Part shown: positions 33,718 to 46,400 of the stretch, piece by piece
How positions within the stretch are numbered: the first letter of the stretch is position 1
Layout: every line of letters begins with the position of its first letter
NCBI GenBank assembly: GCA_004009845.1
Contig: RMBW01000004.1
Coordinates: forward strand, 1-64,000
DNA length: 64,000 nt
Direction: 5' to 3'
Source of the DNA: Davidsoniella eucalypti
Taxonomy: Eukaryota > Ascomycota > Sordariomycetes > Microascales > Ceratocystidaceae
The notes under the pieces: model-generated
What the model saw: the letters and a program-made list of their open reading frames with translations, nothing else
Database searches by the model: none
What the model was told of the DNA's origin: nothing
Made by a program: the position numbers and the translations under genes

Positions 33718-35538
33718 ACTTTGCAATTTTCTATGATCACATCACATTCCAGAAATCCCACGGACATTGACATCATGTCACGGCTCTGGAACTAAACATC
33801 AGATACCAACGACTTCAGAAACAGCATCATCTCCTCTCAGGTTACGGCAAGTATATGCCAGACGGCCAGGCTTTCCAGGTCTCCTACCCTATAAATGTAC
33901 ATAGATGGGCTATGGCGATGTTGCAAGCATTCCTTGTAGGGGACGATTTGATCTAAACCAGCACATGATAATACAGTTATCCCAGCGAATCGATTTGATT
34001 CTTCCGTCTAACATTACCGCTCTCTTTTCTCTTGCCGTGACTCTCTCCGTTTCTAGTACCATGCGTGCCGATCGTGAATCATATGACACCGTTGCTCCAT
34101 TATAGCCCATCGGTGACTACAACTTGTTTGGGAAAGTGTCTTTCTTAATACACTGCTTAGTCCAGGCTTGGCAAATTTTCGTAACACACAAACATATGCC
34201 TTGCTCCAATACCTATTTCCACCCAGCTTTTCTAGATTTCTTTATACCCCAAGAATATCAAATGTCCAATCTATCTGAAAAAACCCACGACATCTCCGTT
34301 TCATGGTGAGAGACTGTGTGATAAAGACCAGCCACGATATCTCAAGCAACCTATTTATCCAATATGATTGTATATGCAAGTCCTTTCTTGTAATTAGGAA
34401 AACCAACAGCCAAGCCAACATATCAAGCCACAAGAAGCGAAAAAATCGAGAAAGTGAAAAAAAAACTCTTGGCTCTACCTGAGCCTATGGGCTGCAGTCT
34501 TGGCATCGCCCTCTTTCTCTGCTGGCTTGTCTTTTGTTCTAGTCATATGCTATCTGTATACTAGCATACTAGCAATACCTCAGGCTCTTGGTACCAAGAC
34601 TTTCATTTCTGGGCATTTCGTTAGTCGTGCATTCCCTTGTCTCGTTTCCACCTGTTTATTGCCATAGAGTAAAGCACATGGCATCGTTCATTCGTGTCGC
34701 AGATGCTCGCTCTATAGCGCCTTGACTAAGATATTTTGTCTTTATAGACTCCCTTAGACCGTATCTTGATGCCGCAGGGCGAAACTTTTCTGGCCTTGGC
34801 ACCATAAGATAGCATGAGTTTGCACATCATATTCCACATTGCCTTTGGGAAGAGAGGACATATTCTTCTTGCTTCCCGTTCTTTCTTGCCTTCTTTCCCC
34901 GTCTTTATGACGTTAGTTAGCCTTTAGTTTCTCGATGTTCGTTTCCTGATAGTATTTGTGCATATAATTTTCTTGTTTTTTTTTCCTTCCTGGTTGCCTG
35001 TGTCGCCAAGGCAAAAGGCCAAGAACTTGAGAGCCCAGCAGCCTAAGCAACGGCAGGAAACCCGAAAAGAAAAGAAAAGAAAAAGAGAAGTAAAAATACC
35101 AAGGCTGCCTAGCCTGCGTGAAGTGCAGATTAGACGGATGGGGAACGCTCTCACTTTTCTTCTTTCTGTCTAGTTCACATCAATATGTCTACCAGAAAGA
35201 GATAGAGCGAGGTTTTAGAAGTGAAATATGAATGAAGTGAGGGACCTTTCGGCCCATATACAATCAATCATAAGCTCTAGGCAGCCCGCTCACCGTATCA
35301 TAATAGCCTTCCACAGATGTCATCTTCACTTGGCTTCATCCTCCGCCTTTCTTTTCTTGCTACTGATGACTTATATCAGAACTGTTCCTTTATTCTTCCT
35401 CTACGCTTTATGCTGTGTACTGCCTTCTTTTCGTACTGCCATCACGACCATCCGTGACGCTAACTTCTAATCACACCGCCAAAGTCAAATACACTTCACC
35501 TCCAGATTCAGTAAAGGGCATATCTCAAAGCATCTGCC
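33718..35538. other. intergenic region between NUO9.5 and four-TM gene
   Basis: It contains the 3' flank of NUO9.5 and the promoter of the gene at 35539. No convincing frame, RNA gene or repeat is visible. Confidence 0.6.
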
Positions 35539-36537
35539 ATGCAACCACCGCCCCGGCGCTCTGCTGAGCGTTCGCGGAGACAGCAAACCGCATTTCGGAT
35601 TGTCGATATAGTCGTCCGATCGCTTGTGATTGCGGCCGCTACTACTATCCTGGTTCTGGCTGCGGATGCTCAGCGACGTCGTGGGCTCGTGTTCGTCAAA
35701 GCCTATATTGTGGTACGTTCCAAACCACTATCCTTTTGCTTTCTGACAAGCTAAAGTTTTGGTCTTGTTTGCCTTGATGTCAATATGTGCCTGTGCTTCT
35801 ATGACATCATTTCACAGATCTAGCTCATATTTGAGCTTTCTGTCTTCCATTGTTATTCTATCTCCGTTCATTGTGTGTTGCATCCGTTTTCGTGCTAACT
35901 TTCTCCGTCTGGTTAGGCGTCGGTGCTGCTCTTCCTCTCGGTTGCTATATCCCTGCGTAACACATTCCTTCTTGCACGTAGATGCCTAGGCCAACGATCA
36001 TCGACTACGCAACAGCGGCAGATGCAACAAAACTATCCGTATCCATCGCGCCTATCGCCTTATGCCTCTCCAGCTGCACTATGCCTACCCAGAGATGCCC
36101 CCTCAGACCCGCCTTCCATACCGACTAGTTCGAGGGCTGATCTGCCGCCATGTCACCCAGGCCGTCTCGAAACAGGGATCCGTTCTACAGCTACTCCGGC
36201 ACGAGCTTCATACACTTCGGCACTATGTATCTCAGTCATAGATTTTCTCGGGTGTGCGTTGTCATTGCTTGGACTATTTTTCACTCTGCTATTAGACCAA
36301 CACGTCGTATCACAGACTACTTCGAACATGTCAGAGCTGGACTCTGATGATGATACAGAGACGCTCTTGGAGAATGCGTCGGCTTGGGAAGGCGGCTGGT
36401 GGCAGATCCGCATATACATCATGTTTGCGCTGTTGGCGGCTGTTCAGTTTGTCCTGGCCATGTCGAATTGCTTTGCTTTCTGCCTCAACGCCCCATCCAA
36501 AAAAGACAAACGGCGGCATCGATCTTCAAGGCCATGA
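35539..36537 (+). CDS. four-TM fungal membrane protein, unknown function
   Basis: Exons 35539-35712 and 35917-36537 are joined across a 204-nt phase-0 intron (donor GTACGT, acceptor GTTAG) to give 264 aa. Hydrophobic helices are visible at about residues 19-42 (VDIVVRSLVIAAATTILVLA), 55-80 (the splice junction KAYIV-ASVLLFL falls inside it), 160-185 (DFLGCALSLLGLFFTLLLD) and 228-250 (FALLAAVQFVLAMSNCFAF). A Pro/Ser-rich loop with several CLP/PPS stretches separates helices 2 and 3, and an acidic stretch (SELDSDDDTETLLE) precedes helix 4. The four-helix layout resembles MARVEL-like fungal membrane proteins, but I see no defining motif. The basic tail (KKDKRRHRSSR) is probably cytosolic. Confidence 0.7.
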
Positions 36538-36890
36538 CCGAGTCAAACGGTTTGGTATTGGCGTTGTTTCATGCTAGTCTGTTTTTTATGTATTTATGGA
36601 GTTTCAATGTATCATAATCTTGTCAGCGTAACTAATGCTGTATTATTTTATATTATCGGTTTTCAGAACATTTGTTATGCTATGTATAACCCTACCAAAT
36701 TGATAAGTAACCCTCGATAGCTCCTGAAAAGCCCCTTTCCAAGGAGGGAAAATATATTTGTATAGGGTAGCTTGCTTTAACCAATCAGAGAACAGACAAC
36801 CCTGCTTGGCCAACGTTCTGCCGCCCCACCATGTGGATCTGGATTTACTGATTGTGCACTAGTTCACCGCCCTAAACAATGCTTTAAATA

Positions 36891-37080
36891 CTGGCAGACG
36901 TCGCCTTCTTTTGGATGTGTCTTTCTTCCTTTTCTTCTTCATACTTACCTTATTCCGGTGTCTGGGGATCAAGAAGCCTAGATACCAGGTCGGGTGGCCT
37001 GCATTGCACAGCGCGGAGTTGCCTGGCTTCGATTGTCCTTCGGGGCCATCGGGGGTGTAATTTTTGATTTTACCTCTCAA
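36891..37080 (-). other. possible small two-exon gene or exon relic
   Basis: On the minus strand an ATG at 37080 opens a 44-codon stretch that is GC-richer than its surroundings. It includes YTPDGPEGQSKPGNSALCN and GHPTWYLGFLIPRHRNK, and runs straight into a perfect donor (AAG|GTAAGTATG). A CTGCCAG acceptor about 60 nt later would add about eight codons before a stop, giving a peptide of about 50 aa. The amino-acid composition and donor look real, but I recognise no family. It may be a genuine small gene or one surviving exon. Confidence 0.3.
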
Positions 37081-37849
37081 TGGAGTATTCTATTGAACCT
37101 TTTCTCTTTTTCGTTACTTTGACGGCTTGACTGTCGATGTGAAGAAGAAGTTGTGTTGTTTACAACCCTATGTTTTGAGACCATACCAGCCCGACTCTTT
37201 TTTCCTTCTCTTCTTGTCGTCGGTCGCTGACTCATCTTATGTCGAAAAATATCATTGTCGTGAAGAACCCACAAGGATGATGAAGTGACCATATATATCT
37301 AAGCCATGAAGTAGGATTTCATATATCGAATAATGGTGTTTTGCTACCACTAAACCAAGATTTGAGATTCCTACCCGTAAAAAACAACCTTGAAACCTAC
37401 TGCTACCGGCTATGGGATTACGACCTTGTGGTTATTGACCTTGGCATGTTTTTGGACCAACCTCACACAACACTAGATAACCGCCTGCCTGCCTAGATGT
37501 GTTCGTCAGATATATCTGTATGATACGATGGCAAGTCTCCATCGTAGTATCTGTGCGAAAGGATTCTATATTGATTTGACAAGCGATGCCAACGCAGCCA
37601 AACCAGCAAAGACGATATTTCAAATAGAGTAAATACATTGTAGAGGCGGCATCTCTCCATTAGTACAGGCCAAAAAGGCTATGCAGTGTATTTGAAATGA
37701 TGTTGAACAGGCGATTGTGTCTACACAGCATTATACGAAATATAATATGTACATACTATCGAATGCATATAGAATCCATAGTGCTGCGTTAGTATATCGC
37801 GCTTGTCGATCGGATCAACGCCTCAGCCTTTACTGTAGTCAAGTTAAGC

Positions 37850-37865
37850 TAAGCTAAGTTAAGCT
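37850..37865. repeat. short AAGCT/AAGTT tandem run
   Basis: Alternating AAGTT and AAGCT pentanucleotides that also form an imperfect palindrome. No function is apparent. Confidence 0.6.
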
Positions 37866-39678
37866 TGTAGAAAACTGAGCTCAAATCTTCTACTCTATTT
37901 GTGCAGGGTGAAGAGCCGAACCAGCTCAAAAATCGGGATGCCTAAAAAGGCCTAGCGTTAACGCGACTTCTGTCTTGTTTGCTGGTCTGAACAGGGGGCG
38001 AATCGCTGTTCTTTGTTGGTACTACGACGTTTTGATTCCTGGCCTTAGGAACGTTAGGAACGGAAAACTGTAATTTCTATTCCTGCGACTAATTCCAAAT
38101 CGCCAGTTATGTCGCAGTCGCAGTTGATAGAAGTGGCTCCCGAAGTTAGTATTGTTTTGACTAACTAGGCTTTATTTGCAACCTTGTTAGGACAGACTAG
38201 TAGCGGATCAAAACTGGAATAACCTTGTCTAGGATGGATCGATAGATATGACTAGAATGTAGCAACCCTTTTGCAATGATTTGAGTTTTCTTTATCCATT
38301 CTCGTTGATCAGGACTTGCGGAGAATGGCGTATCGGCCACATTCCAGCCTAGAAGCCGGAAAGAAGCAGTACCTCGTAAGCCAAGATGGAACGGCAAACA
38401 GGCTTAGGAGCCTGTATTTCACGCCATATACTATGTAACTGACACATGATCGAACTTGAGGCTATACAGCAACCTGTCATTGCAGTACCTTTCGGATCTG
38501 CATTCAATACCTCCCACGTAAGGTGTGTCTTAGCCGGACAAAAAATAGTCCTGTACTTCAATACGCCTCACTTGATACAAGGTAGACCACAATTCCAGTT
38601 ACAAAAATAAAGACGAGAAAACGCAACCCATAACAAGGCTCGGTTTTTGGATATCGTTAGAAGGAAGGCGGGGCAGGAGCGCATAAAAAATAAAATAATA
38701 ATATTGTCCAGACCCTGGGGCTGAAAAGAAGGACGCAAGCCGATTATTGATTTGACTTGGGATGCTGTGCATGAAATAGTCTGGAAAATCAAATACTATA
38801 GACAAAGCTCGAGCTCCTGCTCCCCTCACCTCCCAAGGAACAACCAGAGAAAAAGAGAAATGAGCAATAGAGGTGTAGGCAAAATATCTCAAATAGCATG
38901 GTGTATGTATCTCAAATACTCGGCATGGTGCCGTTGTATTCGATGGTAAGTCTGATGATCTAAAGGGAAAAAAGTAACTAGTCGTTGAATTGCCAAGTAG
39001 CACGACATGAGTAGCCCAATCGCTTACGAAGCTTTAGCTTCCTTGACAAGCCCTTAAAAATGGGATATGCTGATACGCTTACTATTGTTACTATCTGTCA
39101 AAACAGCTGGCCCATCTGATCCGAGAGGCTTTTTCTTCCAAATTCTATACAGCGAGTGAAAAATAAATCAGGGAAGAAATCAAACAGGTATTGCATTCGG
39201 TGATCGATAAAAACGAGTAAACTGCTCCGATTATACATAATTACAGAATATAGTCGTGGAAAAAGAAAAAAAAACTTGAAGCTTGGGCCGCTTTATCCTG
39301 CTTTGTTTTGCCTGGACAGACGTCATGCAATTGCCTAAAGCGGAACAATGAACCAAGCTCCCACTGGAACCGTTTTGCATACCGGACGGAAGCTGCTCAA
39401 AGAAGAAGAGGAGGAGGAAAATAGACAGAAAAATGGACAAAATAAAAAAGGGAACCCGCAAGAGTACAATTTGTATATAATAGACAACATGTCCTGATTT
39501 TTGAAAAGGGAATCTTGAAAAAGAAATGTCTTGTTGTATAAAACACCTACCTCATATCTTCTTTGCTTCTTCACGTTACAGACTAAATTCCTTCTTCACA
39601 ACATCTCGCCGTGCATATATTTACTTGAATTATAACACACCATCCTACTTCTCCTCAACTACAGCCAAATCCAACAAA

Positions 39679-40533
39679 ATGGCCGCCCTCGTCCCCTCTG
39701 ATCCCGAGTCCGTCATGGTCATCGCCCAGCCCTCGGCCAACATCCTAACCCTTTCCGTGCCCTTCCTCCGCTTCGGCCGTATCCCCATCGGTGGCCGTGC
39801 CACCGTCGCGCGTCTAACCAACGGCTCGCTGGCCGTTTTCTCCCCCGTTGCCTTGACCCCCAGCGTCCAGACTGCCGTGGGCCAGCTCGGCGGTGAAGTC
39901 AAGTACCTCGTAGCCCCAGATATCGAGCACCATCTGTTCCTATCTGCCTGGAAGGAGGCTTACCCAGAGGCCGTCCTTATCGGTCCCGCGGGCCTTCCCG
40001 AGCGCCGTGCCACTACTGCTGCCAAGGCTAAGCCGGATGCTCCCGGCCCCAAGATCACGGATATCCCCTTCTCGGCCGTCTTCACTGCCGAGAACAAGAA
40101 CGAGCTGAAGATCGACGAGGCCTTTGACGAGTCTTTCTCGTACGAGTACGTCGATGGTCACGGCAACAAGGAGATCGTCTTCTTCCACAAGGCTGACCGC
40201 ACCCTCATCGAGGCCGATCTTATCTTCAACCTTCCTGCTACCGAGCAGTACTCCAAGTCTCCCGAGGTCCTGGCTAAGCATAGTGGCCTGCTGTACAAGA
40301 TCTTCGCGTCCTTCAACCACATCGACTCGTCTCGTCTGACTCTCCCCCGTATCTGGCAGCAGTACATCGTCTGCGAGAACAAGGACTCATTCAGCAAGAG
40401 CATCCAGCGTATTGCCAGCTGGGACTTCGAGACTATCGTGCCGTGCCACGGTGACCTGATTAAGACTGATGCCAAGCAAGTTTTCGCCAACGTCATGAAG
40501 TGGCACCTGGAGAACCAAAACAAGACTGCCTAG
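39679..40533 (+). CDS. DUF4336 family protein (metallo-hydrolase-like)
   Basis: Intronless, 284 aa. The ATG at 39679 sits in a good context (CAAAATGG). The in-frame upstream extension is AT-rich leader and is not used. Residues 1-80 contain SVMVIAQPSANILTLSVPF and FGRIPIGGRATV. DIEHH at 81-85 matches the position of the metal-binding HxxxH/D-type stretch of metallo-beta-lactamase-like folds, and IVPCHGD (about 253-259) supplies another His/Asp pair. These features and FFHKADRTLIEADLIF match the DUF4336 family, common in fungi and plants, whose substrate is not known. Codon use is strongly C-ending, typical of a highly expressed gene. An AATAAA-type signal lies near 40722. It is convergent with the next gene. 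Confidence 0.85.
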   Translation: MAALVPSDPESVMVIAQPSANILTLSVPFLRFGRIPIGGRATVARLTNGSLAVFSPVALTPSVQTAVGQLGGEVKYLVAPDIEHHLFLSAWKEAYPEAVLIGPAGLPERRATTAAKAKPDAPGPKITDIPFSAVFTAENKNELKIDEAFDESFSYEYVDGHGNKEIVFFHKADRTLIEADLIFNLPATEQYSKSPEVLAKHSGLLYKIFASFNHIDSSRLTLPRIWQQYIVCENKDSFSKSIQRIASWDFETIVPCHGDLIKTDAKQVFANVMKWHLENQNKTA

Positions 40534-40834
40534 GTTGTCTAGGTTTACTACGGAGATAAATACTACATCCAGTTGTTACGACATTACGACCACCAAGGGG
40601 GATTTGATATGGCAGTTTGCCGTGTAGGATAGAGGATGTTGATACCAAACTTGAGGAAGTGCATAAATTAATAGTAATTATATAGAACATCACAACGATG
40701 TACGCTGTGATTGGTAAACTGAAATAAAATAAAACAGACGTTTATAATCATAACCCTATATATAACCCTAAACGTGACATTGATGATACCAAAAAAACCA
40801 TTGAAAACCATGAGAGAGTGATAACTCTATCTAG
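40534..40834. other. convergent 3' spacer with two AACCCTA motifs
   Basis: A 301-bp AT-rich spacer between two convergent genes. Telomere-like AACCCTA motifs occur at 40752-40758 and 40764-40770. No gene is present. Confidence 0.6.
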
Positions 40835-43474
40835 TTAAATAAACGCCCCCGAAATGTCTTGTTTGACATTGCCGTTATGGTTGCCCCCACTATAGGGCTT
40901 GCTAGCTAAAGGCCTATTTTGCAGCCGTCGATTTTCGAGAAATGATTCGGCCATTTGCCGGCCCGGAGACACCCGAGTGCGAGCTTGCTTTGGGCCTCGA
41001 TTCGGCATCCGCTTGGAATCTTGGCAAGCTATCGATTTGCTTGAAACTGGGCTTGGCTGCCGATTTTCCGAGTCCGGGCGTTTCCGGAAGTCTGCCGACC
41101 AGCTTGGTCTTGGCGTTGACACTGGAGCTACTAGGCTAGGAACATAGACTGCTGGAGGCGGAGATGGCTCGGGAGAACTGACATTACCATCGTCGTTGTT
41201 TCTCATAACTCGCTCTATAGACTCAGCAATAGAAGGCGGACTGGCGTTCACAAACGAGCAAGCCAACGAGCTGCTCCGGTCGCTAATCTCAGCATGTTGG
41301 CGTACATGTCCAAGACCAATCTTCTCTGGGGGGTCGGGGAAATGTAGCGAGGAGTATGATGCCGAATCAACATCGGTAAAACAAACTCTGGAGCTTACAG
41401 ACTCGGGAACATTGTTCCAGTCTGCCGAGCTGGATGCCGAAACATCTCGAATAGAAGGGGGAGCTAGTTGTTTTTGCTGCCCCTCATGCTCCGATACATC
41501 CCGCCGCAGATCAAATGTTACATGCACCCCGACCTGATGATCACTCTAATTATCACCGGAGGGCGAATGCTGCTTCTCATCCGGCATGTCATCGTTGCCG
41601 TCGTTATCTGCAATATCATTTTGGTACTCGAGAGAGTACACACTAGAGGGATCGTCTCGGGTTGAGCGGGCTCTCCAAACCGTGGTCTGACTGCCAGCAA
41701 ATGCTCCCAGTGAAGTAGCAGTCACAGGCTCCGATGCATTCCAAGCTGAGTTGGCCTTTTCTTGCTCTTCCATGTGCTGGCGAATGGTTGTGCGGAAGGA
41801 AGGGCTAGCACGGAAAAAGGCATTCTGCGAGCTGCGCTGACTCTGTGGACTTGGGTGTTGTAGCTCGGGAGCCTCGTTGACAATACGAACAGTGTGGATA
41901 GATGGCGAGAGATCGCTATCACGGAATTCAAATGAGTAGCCATTCCTAACTCCCATCTGGTCTGTCGGAGTTTGCGGTACTTGATCCTCAGAAGTTGAGG
42001 CAGTGGCTGACATCGTAAGTTCGACGATATCAGTGGCATTAGAAGCAGGCCGAGTGTCATCTTGACTCAGAGTCTCGTTTCCACTGGCTGGCCAGTCATG
42101 GATTTGATTAGACGAAGGCTCTTGAGAAAGACGAAGAGAAGACACATCGGGCAAGTCGATATCTGTGTCCTTGAATCGAGTTGTGGCCGGAGCTGTCTTC
42201 TTGGGCTGCTTTTTAAAGAAGGGCCCAAAGGCCTTGGACTTGCCGAATTGCCAAAGGCGAGCTAGCTTTGTCTTGGCCGAGTCCTTGGGTTTATTACTAC
42301 TACTGCTGAGGCTAGCATCAGCATGGGATCCCGAAGAATCACGTTCAACAGCGGTGCTGGTACTAGCGGTACGAAGAGAGCGACGTATATCATACGGCTT
42401 CTTAGTCACAGCAGTAGAAGCATCAGATGCAAGGGCTGGGCGATGGTTGGCAGACGGACGTCTGAGGAATGAAGTTTTGTCGCCGATATTCACCGTCTTG
42501 GGAATGAAGGGCTGATCTAAGAAGGTCATGGATTTGGCTCCGCGTAAAGGTCGGGGCGAATCATCGTATGTTTTGGCGTCTGTGATATCCATAGAGGCTG
42601 GAGTGACGATAATCGAAGTATCCTTGGTCTGCTGACCAACATCAGAGAGCGATATCCTACCGTGTCCAAGTGTGCGGCCAAGGCGGCCACTGCTACGCCG
42701 AGCTGGAGTAGCAACGGACAGATCAGCAGTAGTACCTGATTTACGCAGAGCAGACGATCCGACCAGGCCTGCTACTTTGTTCAAAGTGTTGCCAGTGCTA
42801 GCAGTGGACTCGGAAGAATCGACTGGATGGTTGCGCAAATACTCGGCCAGGCTGGATCGACCGGTGGTGCGAGGCTGGCGGGCTGTGGCTGATCTGGAAG
42901 GCTGGTTGCCATTGTTGAGACTATTGTAGATTGAGGTGGTAGCAGCAATCTGAGCAGTCAAGGCGGCATCAGTTGGGTCGATCGTGGTGTACTGATGGGA
43001 TGAGGGACCGGCAGATGTAGTGATGGCCGAAGCCCGGGCCGGAGACGTTGACGCAGTGTGAGTAGATGAGTACGGAATAGTCATGATAGCCGGTCCCTCG
43101 GGCATGAACATCGGCGATATGGACAGCGTAGTTGGAGCCGCCACGACCGATGGTGTAGACGGCTCCGAAGCATGGGTCAGAGCCAAAGGTAGAGGCGGCG
43201 ACGGATGGACCAGGTGGCTCGGAAGCTGGCTCACAGGGGCATCGAACGGCATGTCAGGCCAGTCATTAGCAACATTAGGTGAAGCGGGATAGCGGCGCGG
43301 CATGGTCTCAGAGGCGCCGACGAGGAAGACTCGATCGTCTTCGTATATGTACGTCAAGCTGTGGGCAATAGAGTTACGTTGAAGCGGTGGGCGCTGCGGC
43401 ATCGAGTTCTGGAACGGACGGGGCGGAGGCGGCCACTGAGCCGTGGCAGAATCAAAGTGGCCTAGGAAGTCCAT
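40835..43474 (-). CDS. Ser/Pro-rich fungal protein interrupted by one in-frame TAG
   Basis: From ATG 43474 (MDFLGHFDSATAQW) the frame runs 642 codons to a TAG at 41548-41546. It then continues in the same frame for another 236 codons to a stop at 40835. The upstream part has SIAHSLTYIYEDDRVFLVG near the N-terminus, many Ser/Thr/Pro stretches and a basic patch KTKLARLWQFGKSKAFGPFF at about 385-405. The downstream part keeps the same composition and includes HVTFDLRRDV, EKIGLGHVRQHAEISDRSSS and NASPPSIAESIERVMR. These look like conserved coding sequence rather than 3' UTR. An in-frame ATG nine codons upstream (43501) is the alternative start. No catalytic domain is recognised. If only the first part is translated, the product is 642 aa; if the stop is bypassed it is 879 aa. 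Confidence 0.7.
41546..41548 (-). other. in-frame TAG inside the Ser-rich gene
   Basis: Single stop separating two long open stretches of one frame. The TAG lies in a predicted 10-nt loop (41551-41542) closed by GGTGAT (41557-41552) and ATCATC (41541-41536), six pairs including one G-U. See findings for candidate explanations. Confidence 0.8.
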
Positions 43475-46400
43475 AGTGAAGTTCGAGCAGAGTAGACACA
43501 CCAGAGATAGGTTGTTTATTTGTTGTGGTGAGGATAGCGCGTTCCTTCTGTATCTAGAATAGACGAAGGCGTCAAAGTTGGAAAATGCAGCAACCGGTTT
43601 TGGTGGTTGTCTTTGGTATGCTTTGTTAAGTGTGGCTTGTTAATCTTGGCCTGCTAAGATCGACTGACTGACGGGTACACGATGCGAGCCCGGTAAGACA
43701 AGACAAGACGAAGAATCGAGATCAAGATCGATCCAGGAGACGGAGATTGACCGGGGTTGAGTCTTTACAAAAGAGATTTCTCGTCGTTCATCAAGCAGGA
43801 CTCGGGGCTTCTTGGTCTTCTAGCCCTGGTCGAGGTTGGTCCGTTGACTGGATTCTCTCGATGCTACGATTACGGCTAACAGCATTGCTACGCTACGGGC
43901 AACCAACTGTCTTCATCAAACAAACTTAGCCTTCGAGCTGTAAGAGCCTAAGCTAACAGCTAGCATATCAAGGCTTCGCTGGCCGGCCTCGTCCTGTCGC
44001 CGCCTAAGCAGACCAACTATACAGCTAGCCAGCTCAGCCGCTGTCCATGCAGGGCGAGGTTTAGGACTTCTCGAGGCGGTCTAGAAGCCCAGGTGGCGGC
44101 TAAATTTTGCCAGCAAAACATCCAGAGGCAAGGGGTTGGGGTGCAAAACTCCAAACAACACGACAGTCTATGATTCGTGGATATGAAAACAAGTGGTCCT
44201 TCAGCTGTATATATATACTTATACGTTTGTACACAGTTTGTATAGTATCTGTATATATAACAATATTGTGGTATACCGCGGCCATCTACTATATATTGTA
44301 GGTCATTGCTATCGTAACTTCAAGCGAAGCTTTTTTAGCCCCGTGTTTGTGCATCGGCAACAGGCCGTCCAGAATTTTGGTGCCGGCAAGATCTTCACCG
44401 CCGTTGTGTTGTCTTATGCTGTGTTGGCCATACATTGCATTATCTATTTATTATTGCCTTTAGTTATTAGCTTCGTCCAGTTGCAGATGCAGGGTTTGCT
44501 GCCATGATAGTGCCTATACATGTAGCTAGTAGTCATTGAATAGATTTCCTCGTACTGAAAGTTAAGAGTACCGACGGCACTGAAAGAGTTCTGCTGATAA
44601 GCTGATGAATCCGCAGCTTTATGAGCTTCTTGTACTGCAATTATATGCTTCTCTACCTCTTCATCCCGATCCCACGGATTGCACCTCGCCTCGGCCGTTC
44701 TCAAGGTCCTTTTCAAGCCAATCAACGCTTCCTTCCTGCAAGGCACAGAAGTAGACGATATGACTGATAGCATCCATTATCCATTGCATTCTTCCTTGCA
44801 CAACCGCATATTCTAACTACGGCTCTGCATTTTTGTTCACAAAATTCATGTATTGCAAAACCAGGGTTACTGAGAAGAGGGTTTAAAGGGGCCCACCCAG
44901 CCTTTTCAAATTAACCAAGCTTGTACAAATCGACCATTTACTACCGTCCGATTTTATGCAGACAAGCGTTAAAGGGCATAAATCGCCCCAGTAGTCACTT
45001 CACTCTACTTTCATAGTTTCCCCAGAGCTTTAACCGGCTATTCCAAGACCTGTTCGTGCACTGGACAATACGACGAGGCTCAGCTCTTCAGAGGCGAGGC
45101 CAATAGTCGGCCTAATGGTCATGAGAGGAAGAATGTGTTTGCTAAAGAACCAGCACTGTTTTCGACCAAAAAGCGCCATCGAGGATTTTAGCTAATTTGG
45201 GGCGAGAATTACAGATACGAACATGGTCCAACCAAGTCACATACTAACTAGTCAGCCAGCAATACACGACATTCTGCATGGTGATGATATCAGCAGCGTC
45301 TACCTCCCCCCGTTCAGATTGCGCCGGATTAGCTTGCGATTGCGATTGTGTTCATTTCAGGAGAATAGGTACGTGAGCTTCTTATCGGTCTCTACAGGCA
45401 CTGGGGTGGACAGACAATCTCAGGGAGGCTTTTGTAAGACTGAGGGAAAGGAGTCGATATGGTGAAAGGGATGAGGCTAGGTAAGTAGAGAAAGAAAGAG
45501 AGAAAATATTGAGCCTGAATAGAAGCAAGTTTGCGATAATGGTTCGCATGTGTCCGTCCTGCACACACATCCCTGATTATCCCTCAACGGTCAGGCATTT
45601 TGTGTTTTTGTGTTTTTTTTTTTTTTTTGGAGATTCTAGCCAGCCTTGAGATTTGACCAGTTGTAAACTCATGTATAAAGCAGGTACACTAGGGAAGAAC
45701 ACTAACACCACAAAGCGAAAAGGGTCTCAATATTATAGCATTATGCAAGGGCTAGGTTGAGGTGACGATGTGACAAGGTGTTTGACCTGCTGGGGAAATC
45801 AGCGATGACGAGAAAGTGTGAATGACCTTTACTAAGCGACTGATTAAATCAATAGATACAAATCGTTCAATGAGTTGTCTATACATGTAAGTCTCCGAGC
45901 GTTATCGTACTGAACTAAAGATGTAATATTTATCGCTATCATATTGTCATGTCCGGTGAATCCTGTTGGCCCAGCAAACACACGATCAGGCGCCATACAT
46001 CGCAGTTGGCCGATAATATAACAGGAACTATCACTTTAAAAAAAAAAGTACAATTATCGTTTTGCTTGAAACTAGAAACAGTCCCCGTGCTCGCTCGTGA
46101 TCAATGCTGTTCTGGGCGAAAGTCGAATCCCTGTGGATCTTCTGTGAAACTGGCTGGGTTGGTTTCTTGGAGAGCCGAAGACGCCTTGTTATCTATTGTA
46201 TAAACGTACCTATAGTAACATCTGTATCAGTACACCTAAATACATAAGGGAACAAATTTAGAGGCTTACAGGCCAGGCTTGGCTGGTCTTGGGTCAGCTG
46301 TTTCTGGAGTTACAGCAGGAAGAGAGACAATTTTGTCAATCCGAACACAATATGAGCCCTTCTGATTATAATGATCACCCAATCTCACGTATTTCATGAG

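Larger units (their letters stand above)
36538..39678. other. intergenic region with one exon-like stretch and a small repeat
   Basis: A GC-richer coding-like stretch on the minus strand (37080-36949) is listed separately. A CTAAG/TTAAG tandem run lies at 37850-37865. The rest is AT-rich and without supportable genes. The last part is the promoter and leader of the DUF4336 gene. Confidence 0.5.

Noticed and set aside
41534..41556. 23-nt intron removing the TAG of the Ser-rich gene
   Set aside because: It is too short to splice and would shift the frame of the long downstream open stretch.
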